Shown here piece by piece: positions 46,560-59,271 of a stretch of 64,000 nt of DNA. The position numbers and the translations under genes were made by a program. Where the stretch lies: positions 13,950,001-14,014,000 of the forward strand of contig NC_063153.1 of assembly GCF_020921035.1 (NCBI RefSeq), written 5' to 3'. This DNA is from Rhodamnia argentea (lineage: Eukaryota > Streptophyta > Magnoliopsida > Myrtales > Myrtaceae). Position 1 is the stretch's first letter. Each line of letters opens with the position of its first letter. Below the pieces are notes generated by a model, which was not told the origin of the DNA, did not search any database, and saw only the letters and a program-made list of their open reading frames with translations.

Positions 46560-47603
46560 GCGGAGAAGCGCGTGCGGCAGCGCGGGCCGTGTGAACGCGG
46601 TGGAAGAAGGAAGTTTGGTCGCTGAGGGTGACTTGACTTTTGGAGGGATTAAGGTTAATATTTTATTTATATATAATTTTTTTTTTTTAGATTAGTAAAC
46701 GCGAGGCGTGGGTTTTGTCTACGCGGTCGGGGGTTCCTGGTTTTCAGGGGGAGGGAAGTTGATGGTTTTGGAGTAAAAAATATTTAAAATTTAAAAAAAA
46801 AAAATTTGATTTTTTTTTATTCTGGGTGAAAAGAAGGGAATATAGAGGGGGAAGTTTCCGTGGGATTACTACTTAGCCACCGAATATATGCACGGTGTCG
46901 GGTCGAGGGGGGTCGGCAGGTTCCGAAAGCGAGTCGGGTATTTTCGTACCCGTTTTCCGAGTTTCGGAATCTGAGATCTCTCCCCGCAAGCTCTTGAAAC
47001 CACCGCGGTGAAGCCCTCCCTACCGGGTCCCACCGATCCCAGAGCATCCTGCGTTTCCTCGTACTCATAATTTGATCAATCTGACGTGGAATAATTCAAC
47101 AGTCTTCCCCTCGTACACAGGAATTACGTCGGAGCAGCAAATCTAAGGAGTATCGACATCGATATACGACACGGCACGGTTCGATATGTTGGTACATCAT
47201 TTTTCAAAAATAAAGAATTCCGGTGTGTTGTACATTAAATGCATATGTTTTTATAATTATTATGTATATGTAAAAATATCGGCGATGTGTTTCTTCTTCT
47301 TCTTCTTCTTCTATTAGGAATTCACGATTATTTTTTTTTTTTGGCTGGCCGAGTATACTAATGTTGGGGTGGTTGGGTATATAACTTTTTTTTTCATCAA
47401 ATGTATACGACTTAAGTATATATATTTTTGATAAATTTACATTTTGACCTTAATTTATTGAAAATGCTTAAAATTGACCATATGCCCGTAAAATTGCGTG
47501 TCGGGGATCTTGAACTCGCTCATCTGGAACGCCGACCACATGTGATCGCATGTCGAAGAGTGTCGAACAAGACACGTGTTGGGAATATCACTAATGTGAC
47601 GAT
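46560..47603. other. Intergenic DNA upstream of the ALP1-like gene
   Basis: No gene. It contains poly-T runs, a (TTC)n run at about 47288-47312 and a GC-richer patch at 46860-47080 with an unconserved open frame. The fragment TCGAAGAGTGTCGA at about 47553 recurs just beyond the LTR-like unit at about 49553. Confidence 0.5.
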
Positions 47604-49530
47604 TGTTGGAAAATTTTCAATCTTGTTTTGATGATAACAAAGACAATCAAATGCTACTAATGTGTGTGTTGGTTAAGTATATCGGATTATATATGCACAA
47701 ATAGAAATGCAGATGATGTGATAAAGAGCACCAAATATTCCTCGGACAAAGATCTGCTCTACCAATATTTGGAATGCTCTGCCCATTTTTTGGAGTTGGT
47801 AGCCGATCTTTGAGATGAACATGATATTGGGCAATGAATATATCTGCGAGCTGAAAGGATCTTCAAACAAGGTGAATATTTGAAAGAACCTTGATCGATG
47901 TGAATGAGTCGAGAAGAACGGATATGTTCGTGATGGCTTTGAGGTACTAAAATCAGGTGAACGGTGGATGGACCTTGGTGATGGTGAACAAGTTTAGAAT
48001 AAGGATGTTCGGTAAAGCTTGGAAGAACCGCGAATATGAACAGCTTGGTGGAGTCAAAATTGCCAATATACTTAGAAGTACCAAAAGAAAGATCGGGTTC
48101 TGGGATGGTTATCGGAGCGACGGATCTTGGACAAAGAGCAACTACTTTATATGGATTAGGTGGAAGATCGAATGAACAACATTAACGGATTAGTAAAAAA
48201 CTAGACGTCCCGATTATGAGTAAGGGATCGTATAGATGTTTATCGTTGGAATGTGATGGTCACTTGATCTATCGACCAAATCTTTGATCAAGAAGGATAT
48301 AGCCGCTAAAAAGACAGACCATATCAATGATCCTTGGGAGTTCGGTGAAGACGAGGAATCAGTTGGGATATTGATGTCCGTAGAGATCTTTGGAAACCGA
48401 CTCAATCAAATCGGTGAAGATGATGAATCGATCGGGATGCCGATGTCCTTGGAAATCTTTGGAAACCGATTAATCAACGAAGATGAAGAATCAACGGGGA
48501 TGCTAATGTCTTTGGAAATCTTTGTATGTTGAAGAAGCCAAGAGAATCATTAGATAGTTGATCACAAGTCGTTCCAACAGCTTTTTTGTTAACAACACCA
48601 ACGAACCAAAAGATCGGATGAGACAATGTTTATGTCAATATTAGATCTTGGTGATGTTTGAATAACGGACATGTATGGATGTTTCGTTAGAAGAAAATAT
48701 AGCCATTGGCTGGTGAAAGATTTGCAAAGAAAAATCGGAAAGTCTATCGGGTAAAATATAACGTTGGCATCTATCAACCTTTTCAGAACTGTGTCAGAAC
48801 AGAGATGTTTCGGAACAATGTCGGAAATAGCATCTCTAACGGCTAGTTAGACTTCTTAAGCCCCTCCAACAGGAAGAATAAAGTTGTCTATATAATGAAA
48901 GACCTTCTAGATCAAAATGTAAGAGAGAGAATAATATAAAATCCATACTTGTTGTGAGCTAGGTTGCTCTCGCTATTTCTTAGTTCTCCCGAAAGATCTT
49001 CTCTAATAATCTTTATATGTTGTAATTGTGCTAAAGATCAAGTGTACAAGAGTAAGAGTAGCAGTTAAGTTATAATAGTGTGATGTATCAAGTGAAAGGA
49101 TTAATGCTTGCCAATTATACCTTGTTGAGCTGATTACTAGTGAATTCCAATTTAAGATGTGGTTGTTAGTCTTCAGAGTGGACGTAAGCTTGGGGATAAA
49201 GCCGAACTACTATATGTATTACGTGCTTGCATTTGCTTGATCTTTTACTCAATCTTGCACACGCTTAGATATTGCTTTGTGAAACATATGCTTGCCCAAT
49301 CTTTTTATATCACATACTGTTTTGTGTATTCTCATTTCTCGTGATCTTTATACACTTTAGCACACAATCTTCTCACGATATTTCAAATATCTCTTGACCT
49401 AATCTCTATAATGTCTCTGCATATATTTAATCCAATGTTTAAAATTGAACTTGTTTTATTCTGCAAATATTTTTTAAAGTCCTAAAACAATACGTTCACC
49501 TCTCTCTAGGTTGTATTGTTAGCCCCAACA
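47604..49530. mobile_element. LTR-like retroelement unit, possible solo LTR
   Basis: The unit starts TGTTGGAAAATTTTCAATC and ends TTAGCCCCAACA, so it has TGTTGG...CCAACA palindromic termini as in plant LTRs. Its 1.9-kb length, lack of coding potential and an internal TATA-like CTATATAATG at about 48888 fit a long LTR. The flanking pentamers (ACGAT and ACATG) do not match, so it may be a recombinant or have been altered after insertion. Orientation is presumed plus from the TATA element. Confidence 0.6.
48344..48530. repeat. 63-69 bp tandem repeat inside the LTR-like unit
   Basis: Three diverged copies starting at 48344, 48413 and 48476, each with GAAGAYGADGAATC, then GGGAT, ATGTCC and GAAATCTTTGGAAACCGA. 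Unit lengths are multiples of three, so a short frame stays open, but no protein is implied. Confidence 0.75.
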
Positions 49531-52500
49531 ACATGGATGCTCCGGCCTCTCGAAGAGTGTCGATGCTTTCTAGGCAGCAACAACCCTCTTCGATTGATTA
49601 TTGAGTCCAAACTTATTGGTAATCTAGACTCTAATATTATATTGAAAAGTCCAGGTTAAAAGCTTGAATTGATATGTTGAAGAATACCTTATGAATATAA
49701 AGAGCATTTAAGACCATTGTCAATGTATGACGGACTGGGTTGGACCTATGTTGGGTGTAGCGGGGCCTCTAATCCCCACTCGCCTTTCTGGTACTTGAGA
49801 ATAAGTGTACGACTTTTAACTTTTGTTGCATTATTTTGGCCTAAAAGATGAATATTGCCCACGTTGAGTTTCCCAAAAAAGGCACACAATTAAGTCAACA
49901 GTGAGTATTTTTATTTGAATTGCCCCCACAAATGATAATTTATAAAACATTAAAATACAGTTACTTCAGACAAATAAAGCCTACATCACAATTAATCTTA
50001 TCAGTTTTTTTTTTCAATCGTAAGAATATTATTAAAATGATCATTGATCGAATTTTACCCCTATCGAGAGAACTTTTAGATCCAATTCCTAATGTCCAAG
50101 CGCATGTGTGACATATATATGTATATTGTTCAATTCGGATCGAAAAGTGCTAATCAGATTGCACAGAAAGTGAGCATATACTGTAGTATGACCCCACACC
50201 TTAAACTTGCTTTGCACTTACTTGTTTAAAAATGTGGATACATGGAACTTACTTTACAAATTTAAATACCCACCTCAAAACATACTCATTCACGTCGATT
50301 GCACGGTATTGAGAAATATCGATGATACGCATGCATACTAACAGATCTCATCATTACATTGCTACAGAGCAATGCATCAACTTGTTATCCAATGCTTAAA
50401 GAAATTAATAATTCAATTTATAGGTCCGTTCGACCCAATATTCAATATTTTTCCTTATCAAGTAACAGACAAATTCTAGTTAAATTTCATGCTATATTTA
50501 AGTTTGTCTGTTAAGGTAATTCTCGTGTCTCCATTGAAAGATGCCAAATTAATCATGAAGGCAACAAATTTTTTTTTTCCCCTTCACATTAGTCTGTTGT
50601 CTCTTCCAAGGACAAGTCAAAAATCGTTCAAAAAAAAAAAAAAAAGACCAAGTCAAAAGATAGTTAATACCTTTTGACTTCCCGCAAAGTGCAATGTAAT
50701 CGCATACTTTCACACTCTTCGTGATGTTTCTGTTATTCTTCCCCCCATTTTCTTCCAAAACAGCTGGCCTTTCGACACGTCATCGTACAATTCCAGGTGT
50801 CACGCTCAAAGCCCACGTCACCGCCTCCGTCATAATAACACGGAAATTCCTGATGTCGTACGAACGGGACTTTTAATAAAAAAACGGGATTTTCCTGATT
50901 TAATGGCCCAAACTTGGGAAATTAGTCAAGTTAATCAAGTTTAAAGAGCAGCGGCTTTAAATTATACGTTAACAAATACGCGAATTCAATGTTTCCTAGC
51001 ATGGATGTAAATCACAAAAAATTACAGCACAGCCATAATTCTACGAACTCATAATTATTTAGCATGCGTTTGCTTTCAAAAAAATAAATAATTTAAAAAA
51101 TATTTTCGTAAAATTAAATGCTTGGATCTCTTGAAATGAGTAGTCAATGACAAAATTTTCATCATCGAGAATGATTTTTTATTTTAAAAATATGCTTTTG
51201 AAGCAACATGAGTGATAATCTTTTTGAAAAATGACAAAATTTTCATCATGATAATAATTTTTTATTTAAAAAGATATGTTTCTAGAGCGATACGAGTGGT
51301 GATATTTTGAAAAACAAGAAAAAAAAATGCTCTTGTTTTGTCGTACGATGACTCGAGATTTGTTTGCACACGTGGCCACATATAATAACCCTAAATTGGA
51401 ACAGTGAAGCTAAATCCATATGATTAATATAAGGCGGTCGATAACCATGTTCACCATGATAAGACCAAATAAAAAAAAACATGTTTTCTTACGATACACG
51501 AATACAAGCAATCATTCAATTCCAACTTGGTTTATTTTGTTCGAGGCACGGCTCTTAGGCCAGGACTAGGAAAGAGGTACGACTCTTCAGGCGTTCACAT
51601 TGCCGTTGACCCGTCTTCCGAAAGTCAGCGGTCAACGAGCTCGTTACACAAGTAATCTAACGACCTTTCTTGTCCTGTAGAGTTGATTAGGGGGGGTCGG
51701 TCAGACGAGTACACGAGAGAGGGGTTGACAAAATCACAACAGACTTCACCTAATCAAATCTACTAAATCGAGGTTTTTTTTTTTTTTTAAATTTAGACGA
51801 CGTCGTGTTCATATTTGTCAATTTCCGAGCCTTCGGGATGGTGCTATCTGTGCCAACGACTTTGAAATCGGACTGATAACAAGGAGGGAAACGATCCAAT
51901 GAAGAAATTGACTTAGATTAGATCCGAATTTTAGTTTCAACAATTTACTCTCTCTTTTTTTTTTTTTTTTCGATACACGTTGCTTTTAAAATTTGACTTT
52001 TATTCAATTAAAAAAATGCCCCCAACTTTTATTTTTGTTGTCGGTGTAATGGGTCGGGAAGTGTCCAGACCAGTTTTACGCATCTCAACCAATCTACTTC
52101 TTTGCGATCTCAGGGGCACTCTCCATATCTTCTGGCGCATTCGGGGATTTTGCCTACTCCGGCCGGCAATTAAATGCATTGGATTTTCCGACAAGAGAGA
52201 TTGCCCTAATCTCTCTTCTTCTTCCCCCCTCTCTTCCTCTCTCATTTTCGAAAGAAAAAAAAAATTACATTTTCTGAAATACCCTTTTTGGTTATTCTAT
52301 TCACACACGAGTCCAAAAGTATCTCCAATTTGCAGAAATCACCCGAGCCATTCCGTGAGGACTTGGAAGCTGTGGCTCCTATTCATTCCTGGCTTTGAGG
52401 CTGTGCTTGCTTTTATGCTGCGCATATACACTTGCTTAAAATATTAACGATAATAATCATTATCGAAAGCCATACAAAAGTGCAAACAAAAAGAAAAAAA

Positions 52501-52542
52501 AAGAAAACAGTTTCAAGATTGGGGTTCAACCTTCGCTCAATC
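49531..52542. other. Intergenic region before the glyoxalase-like gene
   Basis: No gene recognised. 51060-51310 is an AT-rich block resembling those near 7.1, 17.5 and 58.1 kb, including GCATGCGTTTGCTTTC. Poly-T and poly-A runs occur at 50570, 50630, 51777 and 51960. The promoter of the next gene should lie in the last few hundred bases. Confidence 0.5.
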
Positions 52543-54442
52543 ATGGCGTCTCTTCTCAGTCCATCACCTGCCGTATCTTTGCAAAACAAGGTCCTCTGTT
52601 TCGGTTTGTCTGCCGCAAGCTGGATCGTTTCTTCGTCGGTTTGATACTGAAAACTTCACCATCTTCTTTGCTCGTCTGCTTGATCTCATCCGTCTTCTGG
52701 TGGGTGTCTTTGAATTATTCGTGCGGTTTCTCGATTTTTGGGTTTTTGGCTGTAAGTTTATCCACTGGGTTGCCGTTGCCCTTTTGAGCCTTTGAGGGCA
52801 TTTGTTATTCGCGCTCAAGAATCGAATCGTCAATCGATACGAGTTCTAAGTAAGTTCAATTGGGGGTGCGGTGTTTGTAGACGGAAATGGAAGAAGCGGG
52901 AGAAATTTAAGATCCATTTATAAAAGATGCTAATTCATAGATTTTGACGGGGCAATTTCGTATAATCTCTGCTTGTTTCAGCTTCTTATACATGCTTGCT
53001 CTCCAATGCCTGCTTCTGCTGGTTGACTGACAGCTGTTTGATGAATTTTCTCCTTTGCATTCAGGTGAATCATTATAAAGGTAATGGCTTGTGCACTGGT
53101 GGGCCACATGCTGCAACTCAGCGCAGTGCGGCTCGAAGAGGCGGCAGATGCCGTCTTGCGGCGAAAGCTCAAGCAACAGTTGAAGGGGCAACGCTAATGA
53201 GAGGAGCAGATGCAGCGACCAACAGAAATGGTGATTAGACAGTCGTTTCGGGACTTCTATTTTTCCGATGCACTTTGATTTCGCACAAATGCTCGCGTAA
53301 ATCTGACACTAGTATCTTGCAGTTCAAAGCATCTGGCTACTACTTTTCTTTTAGTTTCTAAAATTTTTTCTGCTTAAGCAACAGAAATCGTTTGGTTCCA
53401 AGTATTTCTTTATGTATCGTGTCACTTCCGTGTGCGATTTACTGAATTTTGTATAGTAGCTGGTTGACATCAGATGAACAATTGGAGTTGACAAATTGAC
53501 TTGAAATGTTAAGCTGCCGTTTCATATCGAATTCCAAAGTGCGAAGCACATCTCTTCTGTATGGTTAAATAGGAGTTTGGGAGTAAATTGATCAGATCAG
53601 CGTGCTTAGCGGAAGGAAGTACATTTGCCTTTTCAGTGTTGTGGGTCGAAAATAGCTTGCAGAATCACTGATCGTCACTCATTTGCTTGTCTAGTCTGGT
53701 CATAGAGTGATCATCTTGGAATACTGAATCACCAAGGTTATTTTGTAGGACTACTTGTTTGCTGGCATAGTTATGCTTTTGTGAACCTTTAAGCTTTAGT
53801 AAACATTGGACGTTGATGCAGATATCGGATTCCTTAGCATTCATCACGTTGGAATCCTATGCGAAAATCTCGAAAGGTCACTCGACTTTTATCAAAACCT
53901 TCTCGGTAAGTCCAACTTCCCATGCCAACATTCAGGTAGAAGAATATTCTTTTTCAAAGGAAGCACATGCAAGTAAATGATTTGTCAATTCTTTTTTTCT
54001 GGTAAGTCAGGTCTCGAGATAAACGAAGCACGTCCAGATGACAAACTTCCCTATCGTGGTGCGTGGTTGTGGGTGGGTTCCGAGATGATTCACCTGATGG
54101 AGCTCCCAAATCCAGACCCTTTGACAGGAAGACCCGAACACGGGGGCCGAGACCGTCACACCTGCATCTCTATTAAGGACGTGTCTAAGCTGAAGGCCGT
54201 CCTTGATAAAGCTGGTATGTATCTCTTTCCTTAATCATTGGCTAGTAGTACACGCGTCTCGTGAAGCACGGGCCTTTAGCTCATCGGGATCAAGTTTTGG
54301 GTTGGGACAATGATGAAGTTGAGTACTTGTTTGGCCCTTTGTACTTGCAGGCATTCCTTACACCCTTAGCAAGTCAGGGAGGCCGGCCATCTTCACAAGA
54401 GATCCGGATGCAAATGCTCTTGAGTTTGTGCAGCTTGATTAA
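52543..54442 (+). CDS. VOC-superfamily (glyoxalase I-like) protein, probably plastidial
   Basis: Five exons: 52543-52590, 53065-53230, 53822-53905, 54011-54214 and 54351-54442, giving 197 residues with consistent phases. Residues 1 to about 70 are rich in Ser, Ala and Arg with few acidic residues, which suggests a chloroplast transit peptide. The single VOC domain follows: F-L-S-I-H-H-V-G-I-L-C-E-N-L-E-R-S-L-D-F-Y (from about 75), G-A-W-L-W-V-G, M-I-H-L-M-E-L-P-N-P-D-P, G-G-R-D-R-H-T-C-I and F-T-R-D-P-D-A-N-A-L-E-F-V-Q-L-D at the end. His and Glu residues suited to metal binding are present, but the substrate is unknown. Plant annotations call these lactoylglutathione lyase/glyoxalase family proteins (for example At5g41650); true glyoxalase I activity is not shown by sequence. 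At about 197 residues it is much shorter than two-domain plant GLYI enzymes. Confidence 0.92.
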
Positions 54443-55866
54443 TGAGATGCAAAATCATACATTCAAGTCTACTATCTCTGCACTCATGGACACTCCTATT
54501 CTGTAGTGTCTCAGTACCATACACACATATGTACATAATATTGCTGAGCTCTATGTGGTAAGCCTCGTTGTATTATCGGTGCCTTGGCCATTCCCTGCGC
54601 CTAAGAAGGATTTGGCTTATTTTAGTTCACACTTCACAGAGCAAGAAGCATTGTTTGAGTTCGTCGGTGCAGCTAGTTGATTTTTCGCTCTGATCTGCGG
54701 CAAAGCTTTATCCGTTCTTTGATGTTATCGATCTGGCTACTCCTTCGGTCAGAGAACATTACGTAAGAGCGTGCGCGCGATCATTCAGGATATGGATCCT
54801 CTCATTTGACGGATGAATTACCCTCAGAAGATTATGACAGGTTGGCAAAAGGTGCATGAATCATTAGACCTGTTAGGCTTTTAACCTGTGACAGTCTGAA
54901 TGGGATTGGACCAGCATTGCAGGCCCAAACAGTTTCGCAATCCCCGTTTCGGCCGCACAAAATTTGGTCACTCAGGCTCTCTTGAGATCGTTCGTTCCGC
55001 CAACAAATTGACTATGAAAAACAAGTCATGCGTTCCGAATGACCAGAAAAGGAGGTTGCGGGATCAGCAAGTCATCCGAATAAATTGCGCTCATACAATA
55101 CACCATGTATCGCCGAAAGGCGGGGCAATGGACTAATCGAATCGAAAATTAGACCGTTTGCAATTCGCGAACGCTGCGCCAAGGTGAGTTTCCATTGGAA
55201 AGCAGGTTATGTATATCTTGAGACGGAACCAATCCGAGCCCACAAAATCAAGCTGTGCATGTTTTGGGCCGGGCTATACTATAAGAACTAGGAAGCATGG
55301 TCTGGTCATGCTTTCAGTTGGCAATGGGCGGTGGCCGTGAGATGCATATAAACGAGTCAATTTTGCAAATTTTAAGGAACATGTGGATCTAGACCGGTTT
55401 CATCGATTAGCAGAAGATTCTGAATCGATAGGGGCACTAGCGCTTGTCTAAGAGAATATCAAGTCGAAGGGCCCGATTTGCCTTATCCCAAAAAAAAAAA
55501 AAACCGTGGATCTAGACCCTTTTGTACGAGGCCAAATACGGATGCCGTAGGTTTTACCGTTTTTCATTGACTTGACATTTTTTTATTATTTTATTCTACT
55601 ATACAAGCCATACTTTGCGAAACCCTACTCCCTTCTCACACGTCCTCACCCCACTCTCCCCCGAAGATGGGGCAATTCTAACCCCCCACCTCCCTCTTCC
55701 CAAATGGAAAGAGTGGTTCGACTCTAATTCATAGACAGCGATTACTCAACTCGATTTGACGTGATTTAATTTGAAATTGACATGAACCTAGGTTTCTTTT
55801 TAATGATTTTTAGTAATATTATTTTCTCTAATTACGTTGAAAGATTTTGGCGATGATATGAATAAC
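54443..55866. other. Region downstream of the glyoxalase-like gene
   Basis: The 3' untranslated region is expected at the left end. Small open frames at 54900-55290 are unconserved. A poly-A run sits at 55490-55503. No other feature supported. Confidence 0.5.
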
Positions 55867-56401
55867 GGGAAAATTACCAAAACAGTTGTAAACCTATTGC
55901 ATTTGTGCCAATTCGGTCCTAAATCTTTTTTTTTTTTTTGCCAATTCAATTATGAATTTCTTACATTTGTGTCAATTCAGTTTATCCGGCCAAAAATTGG
56001 CTAGAAATCGCCGAAGACGTGGTGCCTCCGAGCATTGACGTGGACAATTTTTATAATTTTTATTTTTATTTTCTATTTTTTTTATCTATGGTTGACGAGG
56101 CTTGACCCTCGCTAGCCCGGCCGTTGGCAAGGTCGACCTAGCAGGCCACAAAGAAAAAAAAATAGAAAAAAAATATTTAAGAATATTAAAATTTAACAAA
56201 ATTTTAAAAAATTATCCATGTCACCATTGGTTTCGCCACATAGGATGGCCAACATTCTTGTCGGAGATTTTCGACCAAAATTAGCCGGATAGATCGAATT
56301 GATACAAATGTAAAAGGTCTAGAATTGAATTGGCAAAAAGAAAGTTAACTTTGAATTGGCATAATTGCAATAGATTTATGACTTTTTAGGTAATTTTCCT
56401 C
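55867..56401. mobile_element. Mutator-like MITE with perfect 9-bp target-site duplication
   Basis: 535 bp. The ends are GGGAAAATTACC and GGTAATTTTCCTC (inverted), extended by sub-terminal pairing (CTATTGCATTTGTGCCAATTC against GAATTGGCATAATTGCAATA). Direct repeats ATGAATAAC lie at 55858-55866 and 56402-56410. A GC-rich core at about 56090-56150 (GAGGCTTGACCCTCGCTAGCC) lies between T-rich and A-rich arms, as in 1448-1884. Non-autonomous. Confidence 0.85.
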
Positions 56402-56517
56402 ATGAATAACATACGTGAACAAGGTGACACCACATGAATAACCAACCAAAATGAAAGTAAATGCTAACATGGCTCGGTTTGATAGCATTAATAAATGCAA
56501 AAAAGCTAAGAAGACCG

Positions 56518-56545
56518 CCCCGTCACTTTTCGAAAAGTGACGGGG
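56518..56545. repeat. Perfect 28-bp palindrome
   Basis: Fourteen bases CCCCGTCACTTTTC are followed directly by their exact reverse complement. It lies inside the left TIR of the 2.1-kb element. The matching site in the right TIR (58568-58592) has mutated bases at the centre. Confidence 0.95.
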
Positions 56546-56888
56546 ACACACTGGCCACACAAGCCTTGGGCGATATGCTTGTCAACAGAAATTTAACATC
56601 TTCAAAATATGATTACCAAAAGCCCAACTTGGAATGTACGGTCACCATATCTCCTTCACATGATAGGACCGCCTTCCTAGCATGACCCTTAATGAATCAA
56701 TCACCCATACTACAAATTAGGGGAAGGATTGTGCTGTGCAGTGCAGTGCTTAGGCCTACCATTTTTTCTTTACTATATCTCTACCTTTAGCAAATAATGA
56801 AACTATATTTTTTTGTACCTTATAAGTCAAATACAATAAAATGCGAAAATTATTTCCAAAATTGTAAAGGTTCTTACTAAATTTTTTT

Positions 56889-57385
56889 GGGATAATATCA
56901 CGAAAAACTCTAAACTGGTACACATGTGATAAATTTTTTCCAAACTATTTTTTTTATCACAAAAAATTCCAAACCGGTACACCCGTGACAAATTTATTCG
57001 ATGTTGGTTTTTGTTAAATTTTTCCTTCAAATTACTGATTTGGATGACGGGTGGCAGTTGGTGGGTGTATCAATTTGGGTTTTTTACCTTATGTTCGTAA
57101 TAAGTGTATCGGTTTGGGATTTTTCGATGTATTAACCCAACTTAACGGAAACTAATGGAGGGTAAATTTACCATATGTGTATTAATTTAGATTTTTTGAT
57201 GATAAAAAATGATTTGGGGGTAAATTATCACAGGTATATCAATTTGAGATTTTCTCGTGGTAAAAAAATAGTTTTGGGTGAATTTATCACAAATGTACCG
57301 GTTTGGGGTTTTTCGTGGTCAAAAAATTAATTTGGGATAAATTTGTCGCAATGTACTAGTTTTGGGTTTTTCATAGTATTAAACC
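56889..57385. mobile_element. Nested inverted-repeat MITE
   Basis: The left arm (GGGATAATATCACGAAAAAC...) pairs with the right arm (GGTTTAATACTATGAAAAAC read inward). Repeated blocks of the form GGTACACATGTGATAAATTT occur in both orientations. It sits inside the 2.1-kb TIR element, so it inserted later or was carried by it. The target-site duplication is unclear (TAAATTTTT against TAAGGTTTT, seven of nine). Confidence 0.6.
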
Positions 57386-58431
57386 TAAGGTTTTTTTTTT
57401 TTTTTTTACTTAATAGCCTTCAAATTTGTAATATATGAATAATATGTTACAGAAACTATTTCCTCGTTTTAATACTAGAAGAATTTCTTTGCAAATAATG
57501 TCATCATATGTGGAATATTCTGGAATATAATCTTTTCCTAAGGCAATGTCCCAATTAATAATGTATGAGAAGTTGAAGTAACATGACGTTAGAATATTTA
57601 AATATTAAATCACACATTCTTCTAATAGTTTAAACATTTAGAGTAGTTGGTTGTGGTTTTACAAAATTTTACACCATATCAAAGCCAAAGTCTGAGTTCA
57701 AATCTTTGTAGACCCCTTAGTTGTCTCCCTCATTATACTGCACCCTAGTGTTAGGGCCTTAATTTGTCTCCTTTACAACATGTGATGGGATGTGTTAGCA
57801 TATTGGCAAAGTTTAGCTTACGTATGAGGCAAAGTGTCGGCATATCAAAGAATTGGCAGTGATATGACAAAATTTTACACATGTTATACGTGTTTTATTA
57901 GGTTAGATTAGGCAGATTATACATAGCACCATGCCATTATATAATCTCTTTTGCCGTTTTAGCTCCATGACAGATTATGTTCATCAACTCTATTAATATT
58001 TAAGAGTGTGCTTATTAGCGGAAAATGAATAATTTGGAAGACATTATCATAAAAATGATCGCTTGTATCGCTTACAAAAATAAATGAATAATTTTTTTTT
58101 ATCATTCACGAAAATATTTAAACATAAATTATTATATATAACGAAACATCTTTCATTGCCTATAGTCTAAGTTCATATAAACATGTCAGTCCAAGCATTC
58201 AAAAGTAACCCGACGACCCAGCAACCACGTACTTGTCACGGTGTGGCTCCTGGCTTTCTCTCTACATGCCAAGAGATTTTCCAGTCATTGTTTTGGTGGG
58301 ATGTTTTACAGTTTTAGTCGTCTTCAAATGTTCTTTTTTCCTATTTATCGAGAATAAATTTTCTTATGCTAGTCATGGTAAATTTTAAATTGGGTCGCCC
58401 GTGACGTCGGGTTTTGATTTTTTTTTTCCCG
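57386..58431. other. Interior of the 2.1-kb TIR element, non-coding
   Basis: AT-rich with no supported gene. 58010-58140 resembles the dispersed GAAAATGA-type repeat seen near 7.1 and 17.5 kb. Confidence 0.4.
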
Positions 58432-58612
58432 GGTCATGCTAGGAAGACGGTCCCGTCATGTGACAGAGACCGTGCATTCCAAATTGGGCTTCTGGTAATT
58501 ATATTTTGAAGGTGTTAAATTTCTATCGACAAGCATATCACGCAAGGTATGTGTGATTAATGTGTTTCCGTCACTTTTTTGAAAAGTGACGGGGCGGTCT
58601 TCTTAGCTTTTT

Positions 58613-59081
58613 CAATTTTTTTTTTTGTGTCGTCCCTCGTACATTTGAGCGTACAAAGTACTCAACATTGGGGGAATGGTGGCTTTCGTGTTTTAGCATA
58701 TCTTTCGATGGTTGCTTTCGTTCTACCTCTCATTAATCATTGAATGTTGCGTTAATCGGCCACATCCACAGTGGCTGATGCTCTTATTTGGACGCTTCTT
58801 TCTGCTTGGTTCAGGAAAAATTAAGATCGTGCCCTTTGTGAAACTTTATTCTATTTGTGATATGATTAGACTTTTCAATGTTGATTGATATCATCAATGA
58901 TCGACCCGATAACTACTGTTCCAAGCTCCCTTTATAGCGAATTTGCACGAATAATATCCGGTCTACTATGTAAGGCCACGAAAATGGCACACCCCATGAA
59001 TACCATAACCATAATAAAAAACATAATACACTATAGGATCAGAGGATTGGAGCACTTGATTTAGAATTCATTGAACTTGAT
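58613..59081. other. Intergenic, nothing recognised
   Basis: A stretch between two transposable elements. No coding potential or repeat recognised. Confidence 0.5.
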
Positions 59082-59271
59082 GTGGAATGAGGGCTTTTTT
59101 TCAAATTGCGCGAAAATTTTTTTTTTACCAAATTAGGGGAGAAAAAACATATTTACCGTTTTGGCGTCCGCTCAGCAGTTAAACCGCCCAGCCGGGCGGC
59201 CGCGCCCCCCACCCCAACCCCTCTCCGCCTGCCCCAACCCCACCCCACCGATTTCGTCCGGCTCGGCCATT

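Larger units (their letters stand above)
56499..58612. mobile_element. 2.1-kb element with ~190-bp terminal inverted repeats
   Basis: Bases 56499-56690 and 58432-58612 are inverted copies: AAGCTAAGAAGACCGCCCCG at the left recurs reversed as CGGTCTTCTTAGCTT at the right, and the pairing continues through GATATGCTTGTC, AAATTTAACA, CTTCAAAATAT and CTAGCATGACCC. Long TIRs are typical of Mutator-like elements, but no clean duplication was found at the flanks. The interior lacks a transposase frame and carries a nested repeat (56889-57385). Borders are uncertain by a few bases. Confidence 0.75.

Noticed and set aside
51980..52447. 155-residue frame upstream of the glyoxalase-like gene
   Set aside because: Hydrophobic and basic mixture in AT-rich promoter DNA with no domain; the neighbouring gene starts at 52543 in a different exon structure.
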